Shown here piece by piece: positions 29,462 to 36,709 of a stretch of 64,000 nt of DNA (its first letter is position 1; every line of letters starts with the position of its first letter). Source of the stretch: DATLWN01 sp963764315 (lineage in GTDB: Bacteria > Pseudomonadota > Zetaproteobacteria > Mariprofundales > Mariprofundaceae); NCBI GenBank assembly GCA_963764315.1, contig CAVXSB010000002.1, positions 478,536 through 542,535 of the forward strand. Direction: 5' to 3'. Under the pieces are notes generated by a model. The model was not told where the DNA came from. It saw only the letters and a list, made by a program, of their open reading frames with translations, and did no database searches. The position numbers and the translations under genes were made by a program.

Positions 29462-29671
29462 TTAGAAGAACCTATTCGTGCGACGCTGGAAAACGCCGTG
29501 CAGAACCCATCCGATAATCATGCCGATGGCGATCATGAAGAACATCAGCAGTGATCGCGACATGGCGATGGACCAAAACAGGAAGCGCACCTCGACCACG
29601 ACGACATTCTGGATGATAAAGAGCACGGCCAGACCGGAAAGAACAAGGATGAGGGCCAGTTTGTAACTCAT
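29462..29671 (-). CDS. LapA-domain small membrane protein (DUF1049)
   Basis: A 69-residue protein with two helices (LALILVLSGLAVLFIIQN; LLMFFMIAIGMIIGWVLHGVFQ) and the LapA-domain pattern QN-x3-VxVRFLFWS. Members sit in the inner membrane and are linked to lipopolysaccharide assembly or stress. The start follows GGAGG in the leader (29672-29690 region). Its upstream region carries the repeat shared with glsB at 30124. Confidence 0.82.
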   Translation of the reverse strand: MSYKLALILVLSGLAVLFIIQNVVVVEVRFLFWSIAMSRSLLMFFMIAIGMIIGWVLHGVFQRRTNRFF

Positions 29672-29729
29672 GGAGCGCGCCTCCTGTTCACGCCCTCCGG
29701 TAAAGGTTACGGGCTGGCGGACGACTGCC

Positions 29730-29782
29730 TTACTTATAGCTGCTTTCGCACCGGAATGCTGTGCAATATGGGCTTATCCTGT
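29730..29782 (-). promoter_or_regulatory. Promoter-like repeat, copy A, upstream of lapA-type gene
   Basis: About 53 bases related to copy B at 30124-30176: the first 36 align without gaps with 28 identical, the rest more loosely. On the minus strand the best-kept part is GCTATAAGTAA, an extended -10-like element, 59 bases before the gene start. No TTGACA-like -35 is kept, which would suit an alternative sigma such as RpoS or an activator. Confidence 0.55.
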
Positions 29783-29817
29783 CAGTCCACCCATGAGGAA
29801 GAACGCCCCCTATCCCC

Positions 29818-30069
29818 TTATGCTTTTTTAATAAGACCAACAACAAATAGCAGCAAGACAGCCCCAGCAGTTGCCATAATGACCGAACCAATCAGCCCGC
29901 CAGCAGAAATACCGAGCAAACCAAACACAAAGCCCCCAACGACTGCGCCGATAATGCCGACAACGATATTACCGAGCAGGCCAAAACCCCCGCCTTTCAT
30001 GATCGTTCCGGCTAACCAGCCGGCTACACCACCGATGGCTAAAAAAATCGCCAACCCTTCTATGGTCAT
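29818..30069 (-). CDS. GlsB/YeaQ/YmgE-family membrane protein
   Basis: An 83-residue, very hydrophobic protein with three glycine-rich helices (LAIFLAIGGVAGWLAGTIMKGGGFGLLGNIVVGIIGAVVGGFVFGLLG). The motif GWLAGTIMKGGG-GLLGNI defines the transglycosylase-associated/GlsB family, small stress-induced proteins of unclear function. The gene is AT-richer than its surroundings in places. The shared promoter-like repeat lies 55 bases upstream, as for the lapA-type gene. Confidence 0.88.
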   Translation of the reverse strand: MTIEGLAIFLAIGGVAGWLAGTIMKGGGFGLLGNIVVGIIGAVVGGFVFGLLGISAGGLIGSVIMATAGAVLLLFVVGLIKKA

Positions 30070-30123
30070 CGTTTACCTCTGTTGCCGTAAAAGGATCGAG
30101 CCCGGAGAGGCGTGGCAACTCCG

Positions 30124-30176
30124 TTACTTATAGCCGCTCTCACTCCCGGACGCTGCGCAGAACGGGGTTGTCATGT
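30124..30176 (-). promoter_or_regulatory. Promoter-like repeat, copy B, upstream of glsB-type gene
   Basis: Second copy of the repeat at 29730-29782, with the same minus-strand GCTATAAGTAA core 55 bases before its gene. Similarity continues through the region where a -35 or activator site would be (TGCRCAGC followed by CCGG). Confidence 0.55.
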
Positions 30177-30210
30177 GCAGATTTCAAATCATCAGGCATT
30201 GCAGTAATCC

Positions 30211-30261
30211 GGCAGGTGATTGCAATCCAAAACGGTACACTTCTGCACTATGGGGACCGGC
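30211..30261 (+). repeat. Long inverted repeat, left arm
   Basis: 51 bases that match the reverse complement of 31030-31080 at 46 positions; the central 43 (30211-30253 against 31038-31080) differ at only three. The match continues weakly outward past GGCAGG. The two arms enclose the Sel1-repeat gene and its leader. Confidence 0.85.
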
Positions 30262-30394
30262 GTCAACCCTACATTTTCGTCAGATATTCAGCCCGCAAGT
30301 GCGTGCATCCTTTCAGCACCTGTAGCGTGTTGTGGTGGTGAATGGCCCCACTTCTATCGGACCGCCACCTTTCTCGAAGAGTCGTGAAATGTAC

Positions 30395-30889
30395 TCAATG
30401 CTGCGGATGATGTGCCGCCCACCACCGGCGCGCCATATCCTGAGCATGGGCAACCTGAGCGGGCGTGGCCTTGCCTTCTATCTGTGACACGATCTGATTG
30501 ATTCTGCGGGCGCCTTCGGCTTTAGCAATGAGGAGCCATTTCAAGGCCTGCGCATAATCCTGCGTAACGCCTTGGCCAATAGCGCACATGACGCCGAGGC
30601 TAGCCTGCGCATCCGCGTCCCCCTGCTCAGCAGCCTCGCGGTACAACTTCACCGCTTGCGCATAATCCTGCGTAACGCCTTGGCCAATCTCGTACATAGA
30701 GCCGAGCATTAACTGCGCGTGCGCGTCTCCCTCCTCCGCTACCGACAAAAGCTGGCTCAGCGCCCGGGCATCTCCTTCAACAGCCTGACCTGCTAGCGTA
30801 TTGATATGGACAGGCGTCACATATTCGGAGGCACCGATGCTGATCGAGAAAGCCAATCCGAATAGCAAAGCCGATATGAAAGTACGCAT
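30395..30889 (-). CDS. Secreted Sel1-repeat protein
   Basis: A 164-residue exported protein with a signal peptide (MRTFISALLFGLAFSISIGAS) and at least two 36-residue Sel1-like repeats (AQLMLGSMYEIGQGVTQDYAQAVKLYREAAEQGDADAQASLGVMCAIGQGVTQDYAQ). The repeats share a 32-base exact duplication (30549-30580 and 30657-30688), so the array grew recently. Start at 30889 with AAGGA 13 bases upstream; a longer frame to 31228 runs through the inverted-repeat arm. Sel1 proteins scaffold protein-protein contacts in the envelope; partner unknown. Confidence 0.78.
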   Translation of the reverse strand: MRTFISALLFGLAFSISIGASEYVTPVHINTLAGQAVEGDARALSQLLSVAEEGDAHAQLMLGSMYEIGQGVTQDYAQAVKLYREAAEQGDADAQASLGVMCAIGQGVTQDYAQALKWLLIAKAEGARRINQIVSQIEGKATPAQVAHAQDMARRWWAAHHPQH

Positions 30890-31029
30890 CCAATCATCGT
30901 AGTCCTTCCCTATGCTTTTGTGTGGCGGTAACGGAAACGCCGTTATGCCCCGTGAACCCCATCCCCGTAACAAACCGGAAACCAACCCCGCTACAGAATC
31001 GAGTTTCTCAACCGAACAGGCCGTTCTTT

Positions 31030-31080
31030 GCCAGTCGCCATAGCGCAGAAGTGTGCCGTTTTGGACTGCAATCACCTGCC
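31030..31080 (-). repeat. Long inverted repeat, right arm
   Basis: Partner of 30211-30261 in opposite orientation, 46 of 51 bases identical. It lies 141 bases upstream of the Sel1 start, so any promoter between 30890 and 31029 is inside the bracketed 768-base segment. Confidence 0.85.
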
Positions 31081-31185
31081 GATTCCGATTGCATTGGGGT
31101 GCCCGGTTCGACTGCAATCTGCAATCATGGAGTCCATCTCCAATCAAACATGAAGCAACGCGCCTATATCTGCGCCAACGTCGCA

Positions 31186-32691
31186 TCACTGACCTGGACT
31201 CACAGGATGCGCCAGAACCACTCTCCACTCTCGGCCAAACAGGCTGACCGTATCCCAGCTGGCAGTCTTGATAATTTTATGCCGCTGCCCTCGCTCCCGA
31301 TAAACGTAATCGCCCTGGCCACGGGGGTTAGCGCTGATCTTTCGCGCCAGTTCCCGCAGGCTTTGATAGCCGGCATAAGCGGGATCGGTCCAGATGTTTG
31401 TGCCGATCTCCTCCGGGTCCTGATCGTAGATGATCATGCCATCGGGTTGCATGATCCACAGCTCGTCATCGCCGGGGATCTTCACCTGCTTGGTGAGTGC
31501 ATGCAGCATCAATTCCGGACGGATCAACAGGCTGAGCGAGCCTTTAAAGCTTCCCTTCCGGTCATACACGGGGTAGGCGATGTCAACGGCGCGAAAACCT
31601 TCGACCGCGCTGAATCCCGCGCTGAAAACCGGGGCCCGTTTCTTGATCAAGGCCATGACATGCGCCTGGGTGCTGATATCGGCCCCTTCAAAGTTGACGT
31701 AATCACCGGGTTCGATATAGCGAATACGGCCGCTGTGATCGACGAACAGCGCCTCGAAAATCGAGGGGGAGGCCTTGAGCGCGGCATTCAGCGCCCTGCG
31801 GATATCGGCCTCGTGATCCCAATTGCTTTTGGTATCAGCCAGAAGCTTTTGTATCCGACTGTTCAGGTCGTTCAGATTGCCCTGCAACCGGGGAACAAAG
31901 GTGTTTAACGAGATCCGCAGCTTGCTCGGGACAGTCGCACCGCGGCCCTCTCTCCTGGCCAGAATCATCCACCAGTCCAGATCCGGCAGTTTTCTATACA
32001 CCGCATCGCGGACATCATCACCGATCTCGTACCGGAAACGACCACTTTCGCTGTGCAGGGCTGTTGTCAGCGCCTTTTTCAGTGAATCCGGGCCCTCGGT
32101 CAAGGCATTCATGAAGATGAAATCCTCATCCTTGTCCAGCAGGATCATCCCGTCGCCATTGACGACAAACCAAGTGTAATCCGCCGGCAGGCCGATTTCG
32201 GTATTGAGCCGTGTATGCAATGCATCCAGATACACGGAAACACCCAAAGCCCCCACGACCTTGCCATCCACCATAATCGGCGCCGCCATCACAGCCGACT
32301 TCTTGCCCGTAGAACGGCTGTAGACCTGATAACCCTTCACCGGCGCGCCTGCAAAGAGGGCCTTGAAATAGCCTCTGTTGCGCAGGTTCAGATGGGTGAG
32401 TCCCTTCGTCAGGGTGTAATAGTTGCCATCCGGCAATACATAAAAATAGACCCCGGGAAGACGCTGCCGGACCTCGGAAAGATAGGGTTCAATGCCTGCC
32501 CAATCCCCATGTTTCGCCTCCCGGGTATTGGCAATGATCTGCAACGATGCCAGCGCATCCATGGATAGGTTGTCCAGATAACTGGCCGCAATGTTCACCA
32601 CCGCGGGCTTCAAATCCTCATTCCGGGATGGGCCGGCCCAGGCCGAGCCGCTCAAGACAACGAAAAGCAACAGCATGGCAAGCTTCTTCAT
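31186..32691 (-). CDS. Secreted double-Cache (PDC) sensor protein without output domain
   Basis: A 501-residue periplasmic protein: signal peptide MKKLAMLLLFVVLSGSAWA, then two tandem dCache-like halves. The first contains DWAGIEPYLSEVRQRLPGVYFYVLPDGNYYT, RGYFKALFAG, GALGVSVYLD and FVVNGDGMILLDKD; the second repeats the scheme with FVDHSGRIRYI and MQPDGMIIYDQDPEEIGTN. No membrane helix, kinase, GGDEF or chemotaxis domain follows, unlike typical Cache receptors. Start at 32691 behind GGAGCGG; the upstream frame to 32862 is not needed. It may present a ligand to a separate membrane receptor. Confidence 0.78.
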   Translation of the reverse strand: MKKLAMLLLFVVLSGSAWAGPSRNEDLKPAVVNIAASYLDNLSMDALASLQIIANTREAKHGDWAGIEPYLSEVRQRLPGVYFYVLPDGNYYTLTKGLTHLNLRNRGYFKALFAGAPVKGYQVYSRSTGKKSAVMAAPIMVDGKVVGALGVSVYLDALHTRLNTEIGLPADYTWFVVNGDGMILLDKDEDFIFMNALTEGPDSLKKALTTALHSESGRFRYEIGDDVRDAVYRKLPDLDWWMILARREGRGATVPSKLRISLNTFVPRLQGNLNDLNSRIQKLLADTKSNWDHEADIRRALNAALKASPSIFEALFVDHSGRIRYIEPGDYVNFEGADISTQAHVMALIKKRAPVFSAGFSAVEGFRAVDIAYPVYDRKGSFKGSLSLLIRPELMLHALTKQVKIPGDDELWIMQPDGMIIYDQDPEEIGTNIWTDPAYAGYQSLRELARKISANPRGQGDYVYRERGQRHKIIKTASWDTVSLFGREWRVVLAHPVSPGQ

Positions 32692-32945
32692 GTTCCGCTC
32701 CGGCTTCTGCAACCGATTCAGGGCAGGCATGCGGCGTAATCCGATGACATACACCTTTTTCGATGGCCGCATCACCTCATCATAGACACACCCATGCCGC
32801 CGTGATGTCCATGCAGGCTCTTGAACCGGGATAAAGCAGTGATATGTGTCCCGCGTCGGCATGGATCCGGCTATCCAGGAAGTGTCAGGGGCAGCTCTTG
32901 CCTTTGATCATCTTTCCCCGCGTGACAAGGCGAGGCTTCATAAGA

Positions 32946-33407
32946 TCATGGGGTGCGGATGACACCCATGACGATGCCGAGGATCTGGATCTCCTCGTTT
33001 TTGAGATAGATGGGATGGAGCTCCGGGTTGGCCGGCTGCAGGCGCACGCCGTCCTTCTCGATGTAGAACTTCTTCAGGGTAACGGTCTCGCCGTTGATCA
33101 TGGCCACCACGGACTGGCCGTTCTCGGCCGAGGCGCGTTTCTCCACCACGATGACGTCGCCGTCCAGGATATTGTCGTCGATCATCGAGTTGCCGCGTAC
33201 GCGCAGTGCATAGCAGTCCTTGCGCACCATCGTCGCCGGCACCACCACGCTCTCGTGGTTCTCGAACAGGTCCATGGGTTGGCCCGCCGCCACCCAGCCG
33301 AGCAACGGAATCTCGACCATCTCGGATGGTTCCACCGGCAGCACGTCCGCCGTATTCGGCCATACGGGCCGGTCCTTCTTCGGAATCAGCATATGGATTT
33401 CGGACAT
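32946..33407 (-). CDS. LexA/UmuD-like S24 peptidase lacking a DNA-binding domain
   Basis: A 153-residue self-cleaving S24-type protease. The cleavage site is Ala-Gly (LLGWVAAGQP), the serine nucleophile is in RGNSMIDD and the Lys is in VTLKKFY; the fold ends GIVMGVIR like LexA. Only about 55 residues precede the cleavage site and they lack a winged helix, so it should not bind DNA as LexA does. It differs from UmuD in its Ala-Gly site. AGGAGGGG precedes ATG 33407, and arfB begins 94 bases away on the other strand, leaving no room for a missing domain. Confidence 0.82.
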   Translation of the reverse strand: MSEIHMLIPKKDRPVWPNTADVLPVEPSEMVEIPLLGWVAAGQPMDLFENHESVVVPATMVRKDCYALRVRGNSMIDDNILDGDVIVVEKRASAENGQSVVAMINGETVTLKKFYIEKDGVRLQPANPELHPIYLKNEEIQILGIVMGVIRTP

Positions 33408-33501
33408 CGCTCCCCTCCTGCCGTACCTGATCGCCCTATCATTGCCCCGCAGTCCAGAAAAGCCAAGTCCGGCGGGCAATCATGTCTGTTACAGTACGGG
33501 G

Positions 33502-33915
33502 ATGCTCAAGATCACCGATCAGGTCGACATTCCCGAGTCCGAGATCGAGATGCACGCAATCCGCGCCCAGGGCGCGGGCGGCCAGAACGTCAACAAGCTG
33601 GCCACGGCCGTGCACCTGCGATTCGACATTCGTGCCTCTTCATTGCCCGATGCATACAAGGAGCGGTTGCTGGCCAACCGAGACCGGCGCATCAGCACCG
33701 AGGGCGTCGTCATCATCAAGGCGCAGCGCTTCCGCAGCCAGGAGATGAACCGAGAGGACGCGCTATCCCGCCTGCAGGCACTGATCCGGACCGCTACCGC
33801 CGTGCCCAAGCGGCGCCGGCCGACACGCCCATCTATGGGCGAGAAAAAGCGCAGGATGGAGCAGAAGGCCAAGCGCGGAACCGTGAAGGCGCTGAGAAAA
33901 CCAGTCAGCGAATGA
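33502..33915 (+). CDS. arfB: Alternative ribosome-rescue factor ArfB (peptidyl-tRNA hydrolase)
   Basis: Releases peptides from ribosomes stalled on broken mRNA. 137 residues, the normal size. The catalytic GGQ lies at residues 26-28 (QGAGGQNVNK), followed by VHLRFDI and the class I release-factor core. The Lys/Arg-rich C-terminal tail (KKRRMEQKAKRGTVKALRKP) that enters the empty mRNA channel is present. ATG 33502 follows GGGG; it is divergent from the LexA-like gene. Confidence 0.93.
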   Translation: MLKITDQVDIPESEIEMHAIRAQGAGGQNVNKLATAVHLRFDIRASSLPDAYKERLLANRDRRISTEGVVIIKAQRFRSQEMNREDALSRLQALIRTATAVPKRRRPTRPSMGEKKRRMEQKAKRGTVKALRKPVSE

Positions 33916-33931
33916 GGGTCTAACAAAAAAA

Positions 33932-33953
33932 GGCCCGCCGTTGCCGGCGGGCC
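33932..33953 (-). terminator. Rho-independent terminator of the 38.8-34.0 kb cluster
   Basis: A 9-base perfect GC-rich stem (33932-33940 and 33945-33953), loop TTGC on the plus strand. On the minus strand the stem is followed by seven T. It lies 22 bases after the TPR gene stop and closes the six-gene cluster. Confidence 0.88.
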
Positions 33954-33975
33954 CACCATCACGGCATGCGATGGC

Positions 33976-34659
33976 TCAGTGGATGTGCTTTCTGGCCTCG
34001 GCGAGCTTGGCCGCGGCCTCCGCCTTGCGCCCCTTCGAATAGATCGGCCGGCTGGCCACATTCGGTAGCGCCAGCACCTTCTCGAAGTACGGCACGGCCT
34101 TGGCGTACTTCTTCTCCTGCAGCCAGTAGTCGCCCATGAAGTAGTTGGCGTCCATGTCGTCCGGGGCGATGGCCAGCCCCTTCTGCAGGTAGCCCAGCGC
34201 CTTGTCGTCGTCGCCGAAGCCGATGAAGCCGCCCGGCACCATGTAATAGAAGCTGCCCAGCGTCGTGTAGACCGCTCCGTGCATGACGGTCGGATCGATT
34301 TTCTCGGCCGCCAGCAGCAGGTCTCTGCCCTGCTTCATCTGGGGCATGGCGCTGAACATCGACTGCAGGCCGCCCATGGAGCCGGCGAAGCCGGCGCGAA
34401 TGATGGCCTCCCATATCTTCGGCTCCGCCAGATCCGGATACTCGGCCGTCAGCTTGGACGCCCTGGCCACCAGGGCCTTGAACGCCGCCTGCTTGCCCGC
34501 ATCCTTCGTCTGGTAGTTGGCCACCGCCCAGTCGTGCTGCAGCTGGGCCACCTGCTGCAGCATTGCCGCTTGGGCCGCCGCGTCTGTCGCGGCCATGGCC
34601 GGAAACGATGCGCCCAGCCCAATGGTGGCGGCCAACGCCAGGGATAACAGTGCTTTCAT
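33976..34659 (-). CDS. Periplasmic TPR-repeat protein
   Basis: A 227-residue exported protein: signal MKALLSLALAATIGLGASFPAMA, a helical N-terminal region, and two to three TPR-like repeats at the C-terminus (DDDKALGYLQKGLAIAPDDMDANYFMGDYWLQEKKYAKAVPYFEKVLAL). The region KIWEAIIRAGFAGSMGGLQSMFSAMPQMKQGRDLLLAAEKIDP resembles uncharacterised TPR proteins. It is last in the cluster, 12 bases after the barrel gene, before a strong terminator. A scaffold or carrier role for the cluster product is only inferred. Confidence 0.75.
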   Translation of the reverse strand: MKALLSLALAATIGLGASFPAMAATDAAAQAAMLQQVAQLQHDWAVANYQTKDAGKQAAFKALVARASKLTAEYPDLAEPKIWEAIIRAGFAGSMGGLQSMFSAMPQMKQGRDLLLAAEKIDPTVMHGAVYTTLGSFYYMVPGGFIGFGDDDKALGYLQKGLAIAPDDMDANYFMGDYWLQEKKYAKAVPYFEKVLALPNVASRPIYSKGRKAEAAAKLAEARKHIH

Positions 34660-34671
34660 GGATGCGCTCTC

Positions 34672-35220
34672 CTAGAAATGATACACGGCGCTGAGGGAAT
34701 AGCTGTCGACGGTCAGCCCCTTGAAGAGGGTGTTTTTGGTGGCGGCATCGGCGCGGGAGGCGTAGCGCACCCAATCGGCGTTCACCGTGAGCTGGTTAGC
34801 CGACCAGTATTCGATGCCGAGACCATAGCTGAAATTGGCCTTCGTCGAGTGCAGGGCCTGGTTGGTCGTCAGCGAGGTGTAATCGGCGCGCATCTCCGTG
34901 ACACCGAGCAGGCCGTATAGGGTCACGTCCTGCGAGATATCGATCTTCGGCTTGGCAAAGGCACTGGCAAACCAGTTCAGCCGTGAACCGTTGCTCGCCC
35001 TGTCTGTGGCGCCGAGGCGAAGCTCTCCACCGAGGTAGGGGAAGAAATCATCGCCGAGCCGCAGGAAGGCACCCGATGTCAGCTTCCTGTCGGCACCCGT
35101 ATCCAGGTCGAACGCGGCGATACCGACGCCGGCGTATGGCTGCTGCGCATGCGCCGCCGGCACCATGGTCAGGCCGGACATCAGCATGCCGGCGATCAGG
35201 AAAAGGCCTTTCTTCATCAT
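34672..35220 (-). CDS. Outer-membrane beta-barrel protein
   Basis: A 182-residue precursor with signal MMKKGLFLIAGMLMSGLTMVPAAHAQ and alternating hydrophobic strands ending in an aromatic C-terminus (SYSLSAVYHF), the outer-membrane sorting signal. It looks like a small eight-strand OmpA/OmpX-type barrel (YAGVGIAAFDLD, LTVNADWVRYAS). AAAGGAG precedes the start. It lies between the TPR gene and the SDR gene and could serve export of the cluster product. Confidence 0.75.
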   Translation of the reverse strand: MMKKGLFLIAGMLMSGLTMVPAAHAQQPYAGVGIAAFDLDTGADRKLTSGAFLRLGDDFFPYLGGELRLGATDRASNGSRLNWFASAFAKPKIDISQDVTLYGLLGVTEMRADYTSLTTNQALHSTKANFSYGLGIEYWSANQLTVNADWVRYASRADAATKNTLFKGLTVDSYSLSAVYHF

Positions 35221-35230
35221 AATTGCTCCT

Positions 35231-36040
35231 TTACGGCTTCTTTTGTTCCGCAGATGACTTGGCAAAGCCCCGGGCGATGCGGTTCTGCGCCGCCAATGCC
35301 CTGTCGACGATACGCGGCAGCACGGCATTGACGCGCACGAACAACTTCTCCGGGAATCCCAAGTATACATCCTTGTCGTGGCCGGCGATCGCCCGAGCGA
35401 TCTTTGCCGCCACCTGCTCAGGCTCGTCCATATTCATGCCCGTAGCCTTGCCCATCTGCATGATGGTATCGGTATTCAGCGGCGTACGCACGGCACGCGG
35501 TGCGATGTAGGTGACATCGATATGGCTGTCGACAAGTTCTCGGCGCAGGGCCTCGGAGAAGCCGCGCAGGCCGGCCTTGCTGGTCGAATAGGCAGTGAAA
35601 TAGGCGAAACCGATCGAGCCGAAGATCGAGCCGACGTTGACGATATGCCCGGATTCCTGGGCCTGCATATGGGGGACGACCAGACGGCTGAGCAGCATCG
35701 GCGCGATCAGGTTGACCTGCATCAGCTTCTGCATATGTGCCGGATTCTCATCCTCAATGGCGCGGAAACTCATCAGGCCGGCGAGATTGACCAGCACGTC
35801 GATGCCGCCCAGCAGGCGAAGCGCCTCGGCAACGACCGCCTCGCAGCCCTCGGCGCTCGACAGGTCGCCGGGAACGGCATGGGCCTGCTGCCCCAACTCT
35901 CCGGCCAAGTCCTGCAGGACCTCGGCATTGGCATCGACCAGGGCCAGCCCGGCGCCCTGCCGGCTGAGCTGGCGCGCCAACAGGCTGCCGATACCACCGG
36001 CGGCGCCGGTCAGGATAATACGCTTCGCATTCAAGGACAT
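35231..36040 (-). CDS. Short-chain dehydrogenase/reductase
   Basis: A 269-residue NAD(P)-dependent oxidoreductase. The Rossmann motif is TGAAGGIG, the catalytic tetrad is visible (VNLAG, Ser in VNVGSIFGS, YSTSK), and Asp after the second strand (LVDANAEV) suggests NAD(H). The C-terminal extension (YLGFPEKLFVRVNAVLPRIVDRAL) is a feature of SDRs acting on lipophilic or acyl substrates. It is 9 bases after the oxidase gene, so the two likely act on the same intermediate. Confidence 0.9.
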   Translation of the reverse strand: MSLNAKRIILTGAAGGIGSLLARQLSRQGAGLALVDANAEVLQDLAGELGQQAHAVPGDLSSAEGCEAVVAEALRLLGGIDVLVNLAGLMSFRAIEDENPAHMQKLMQVNLIAPMLLSRLVVPHMQAQESGHIVNVGSIFGSIGFAYFTAYSTSKAGLRGFSEALRRELVDSHIDVTYIAPRAVRTPLNTDTIMQMGKATGMNMDEPEQVAAKIARAIAGHDKDVYLGFPEKLFVRVNAVLPRIVDRALAAQNRIARGFAKSSAEQKKP

Positions 36041-36049
36041 GGCTCCCTC

Positions 36050-36709
36050 CTAGGCAATCGCCACCATGGGCAGGCTGCGGAATATATCCCCGTACAGCTT
36101 GTAGAACACCCGGGCGGCATGCACGACGGCCTGCTGATCCTCCGGCTGCTCCACCCGATTCATCAGCCCCTCGTAGAAGCCGACATGACCGACGTCGAGC
36201 GAGCCGTGGGAGCGCAGGTAACTGAAGGCAGTATTCGGCAGATTCAGCGACGCCTTGATGACATCGGCGGCATGCGTGGCCAGCGCAACACTCGTCCCCT
36301 CCAGCACCAGCACCATGCCGAAGAAGCCGACGGGGTTACGCCGCTGGATGGTATCGTAGGCATAGGCCACCATCAGCTCGGTGGCGATGGAGGGCTGGCC
36401 GTGGCGCACCGCCTCGGCATCGACACCGCAGGCCTTGATGTCGTTCAGGATCCATTCCTGATGCCCCATCTCCTCCTCGATGTACTCGCCGACCGCCGCG
36501 CGCAGCCATTCCAGGCGCTCGGGCAGGCGGCCGCCGCAGGCCATCAAGAGCGGCGTCGTATGCTTGACGTGGTGATAGGCCTGGGTCAGAAAGGCAGTAT
36601 AGCTTTCCAGCCCCAGGTTCCCCGCCATGCCCTCGCGAAGAAAGGGGATGGACAGAAATGCCTGGCGCTCGGTCTCGGTATCGGCCAACAACCGCTCATA
36701 AAATGACAT
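36050..36709 (-). CDS. Heme-oxygenase-like (HDO/TenA-like) iron-containing oxidase
   Basis: A 219-residue all-helical protein of the iron-containing redox enzyme type (Haem_oxygenas_2/TenA-like). Candidate metal ligands lie on separate helices: YHHVKHTTPL, EYIEEEMGHQEW, VLEGTSVALATHA and HGSLDVGHVGFYEG. Relatives such as UndA and CADD are di-metal oxidases acting on fatty acids or aromatic substrates; sequence identity to UndA is low from memory. GGGAGG 6 bases before ATG 36709 fixes the start, which overlaps the ligase gene by 14 bases. Substrate unknown. Confidence 0.82.
   Translation of the reverse strand: MSFYERLLADTETERQAFLSIPFLREGMAGNLGLESYTAFLTQAYHHVKHTTPLLMACGGRLPERLEWLRAAVGEYIEEEMGHQEWILNDIKACGVDAEAVRHGQPSIATELMVAYAYDTIQRRNPVGFFGMVLVLEGTSVALATHAADVIKASLNLPNTAFSYLRSHGSLDVGHVGFYEGLMNRVEQPEDQQAVVHAARVFYKLYGDIFRSLPMVAIA

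Larger units (their letters stand above)
30070..30394. other. Gene-free stretch holding regulatory repeat and one inverted-repeat arm
   Basis: 325 bases without a convincing gene. It contains the glsB promoter-like repeat (30124-30176) and the left arm of a long inverted repeat (30211-30261). The remaining 30262-30394 shows no ORF, RNA fold or terminator that I could recognise. Confidence 0.7.

Noticed and set aside
30549..30688. Two identical 32-base tracts that could be CRISPR-like repeats
   Set aside because: Only two copies, in frame and 108 bases apart: they are Sel1 repeat units in a coding gene.
33408..33501. Possible SOS box between the LexA-like gene and arfB
   Set aside because: A CTGT...ACAG pair is present only with the wrong spacing; no full LexA box seen.
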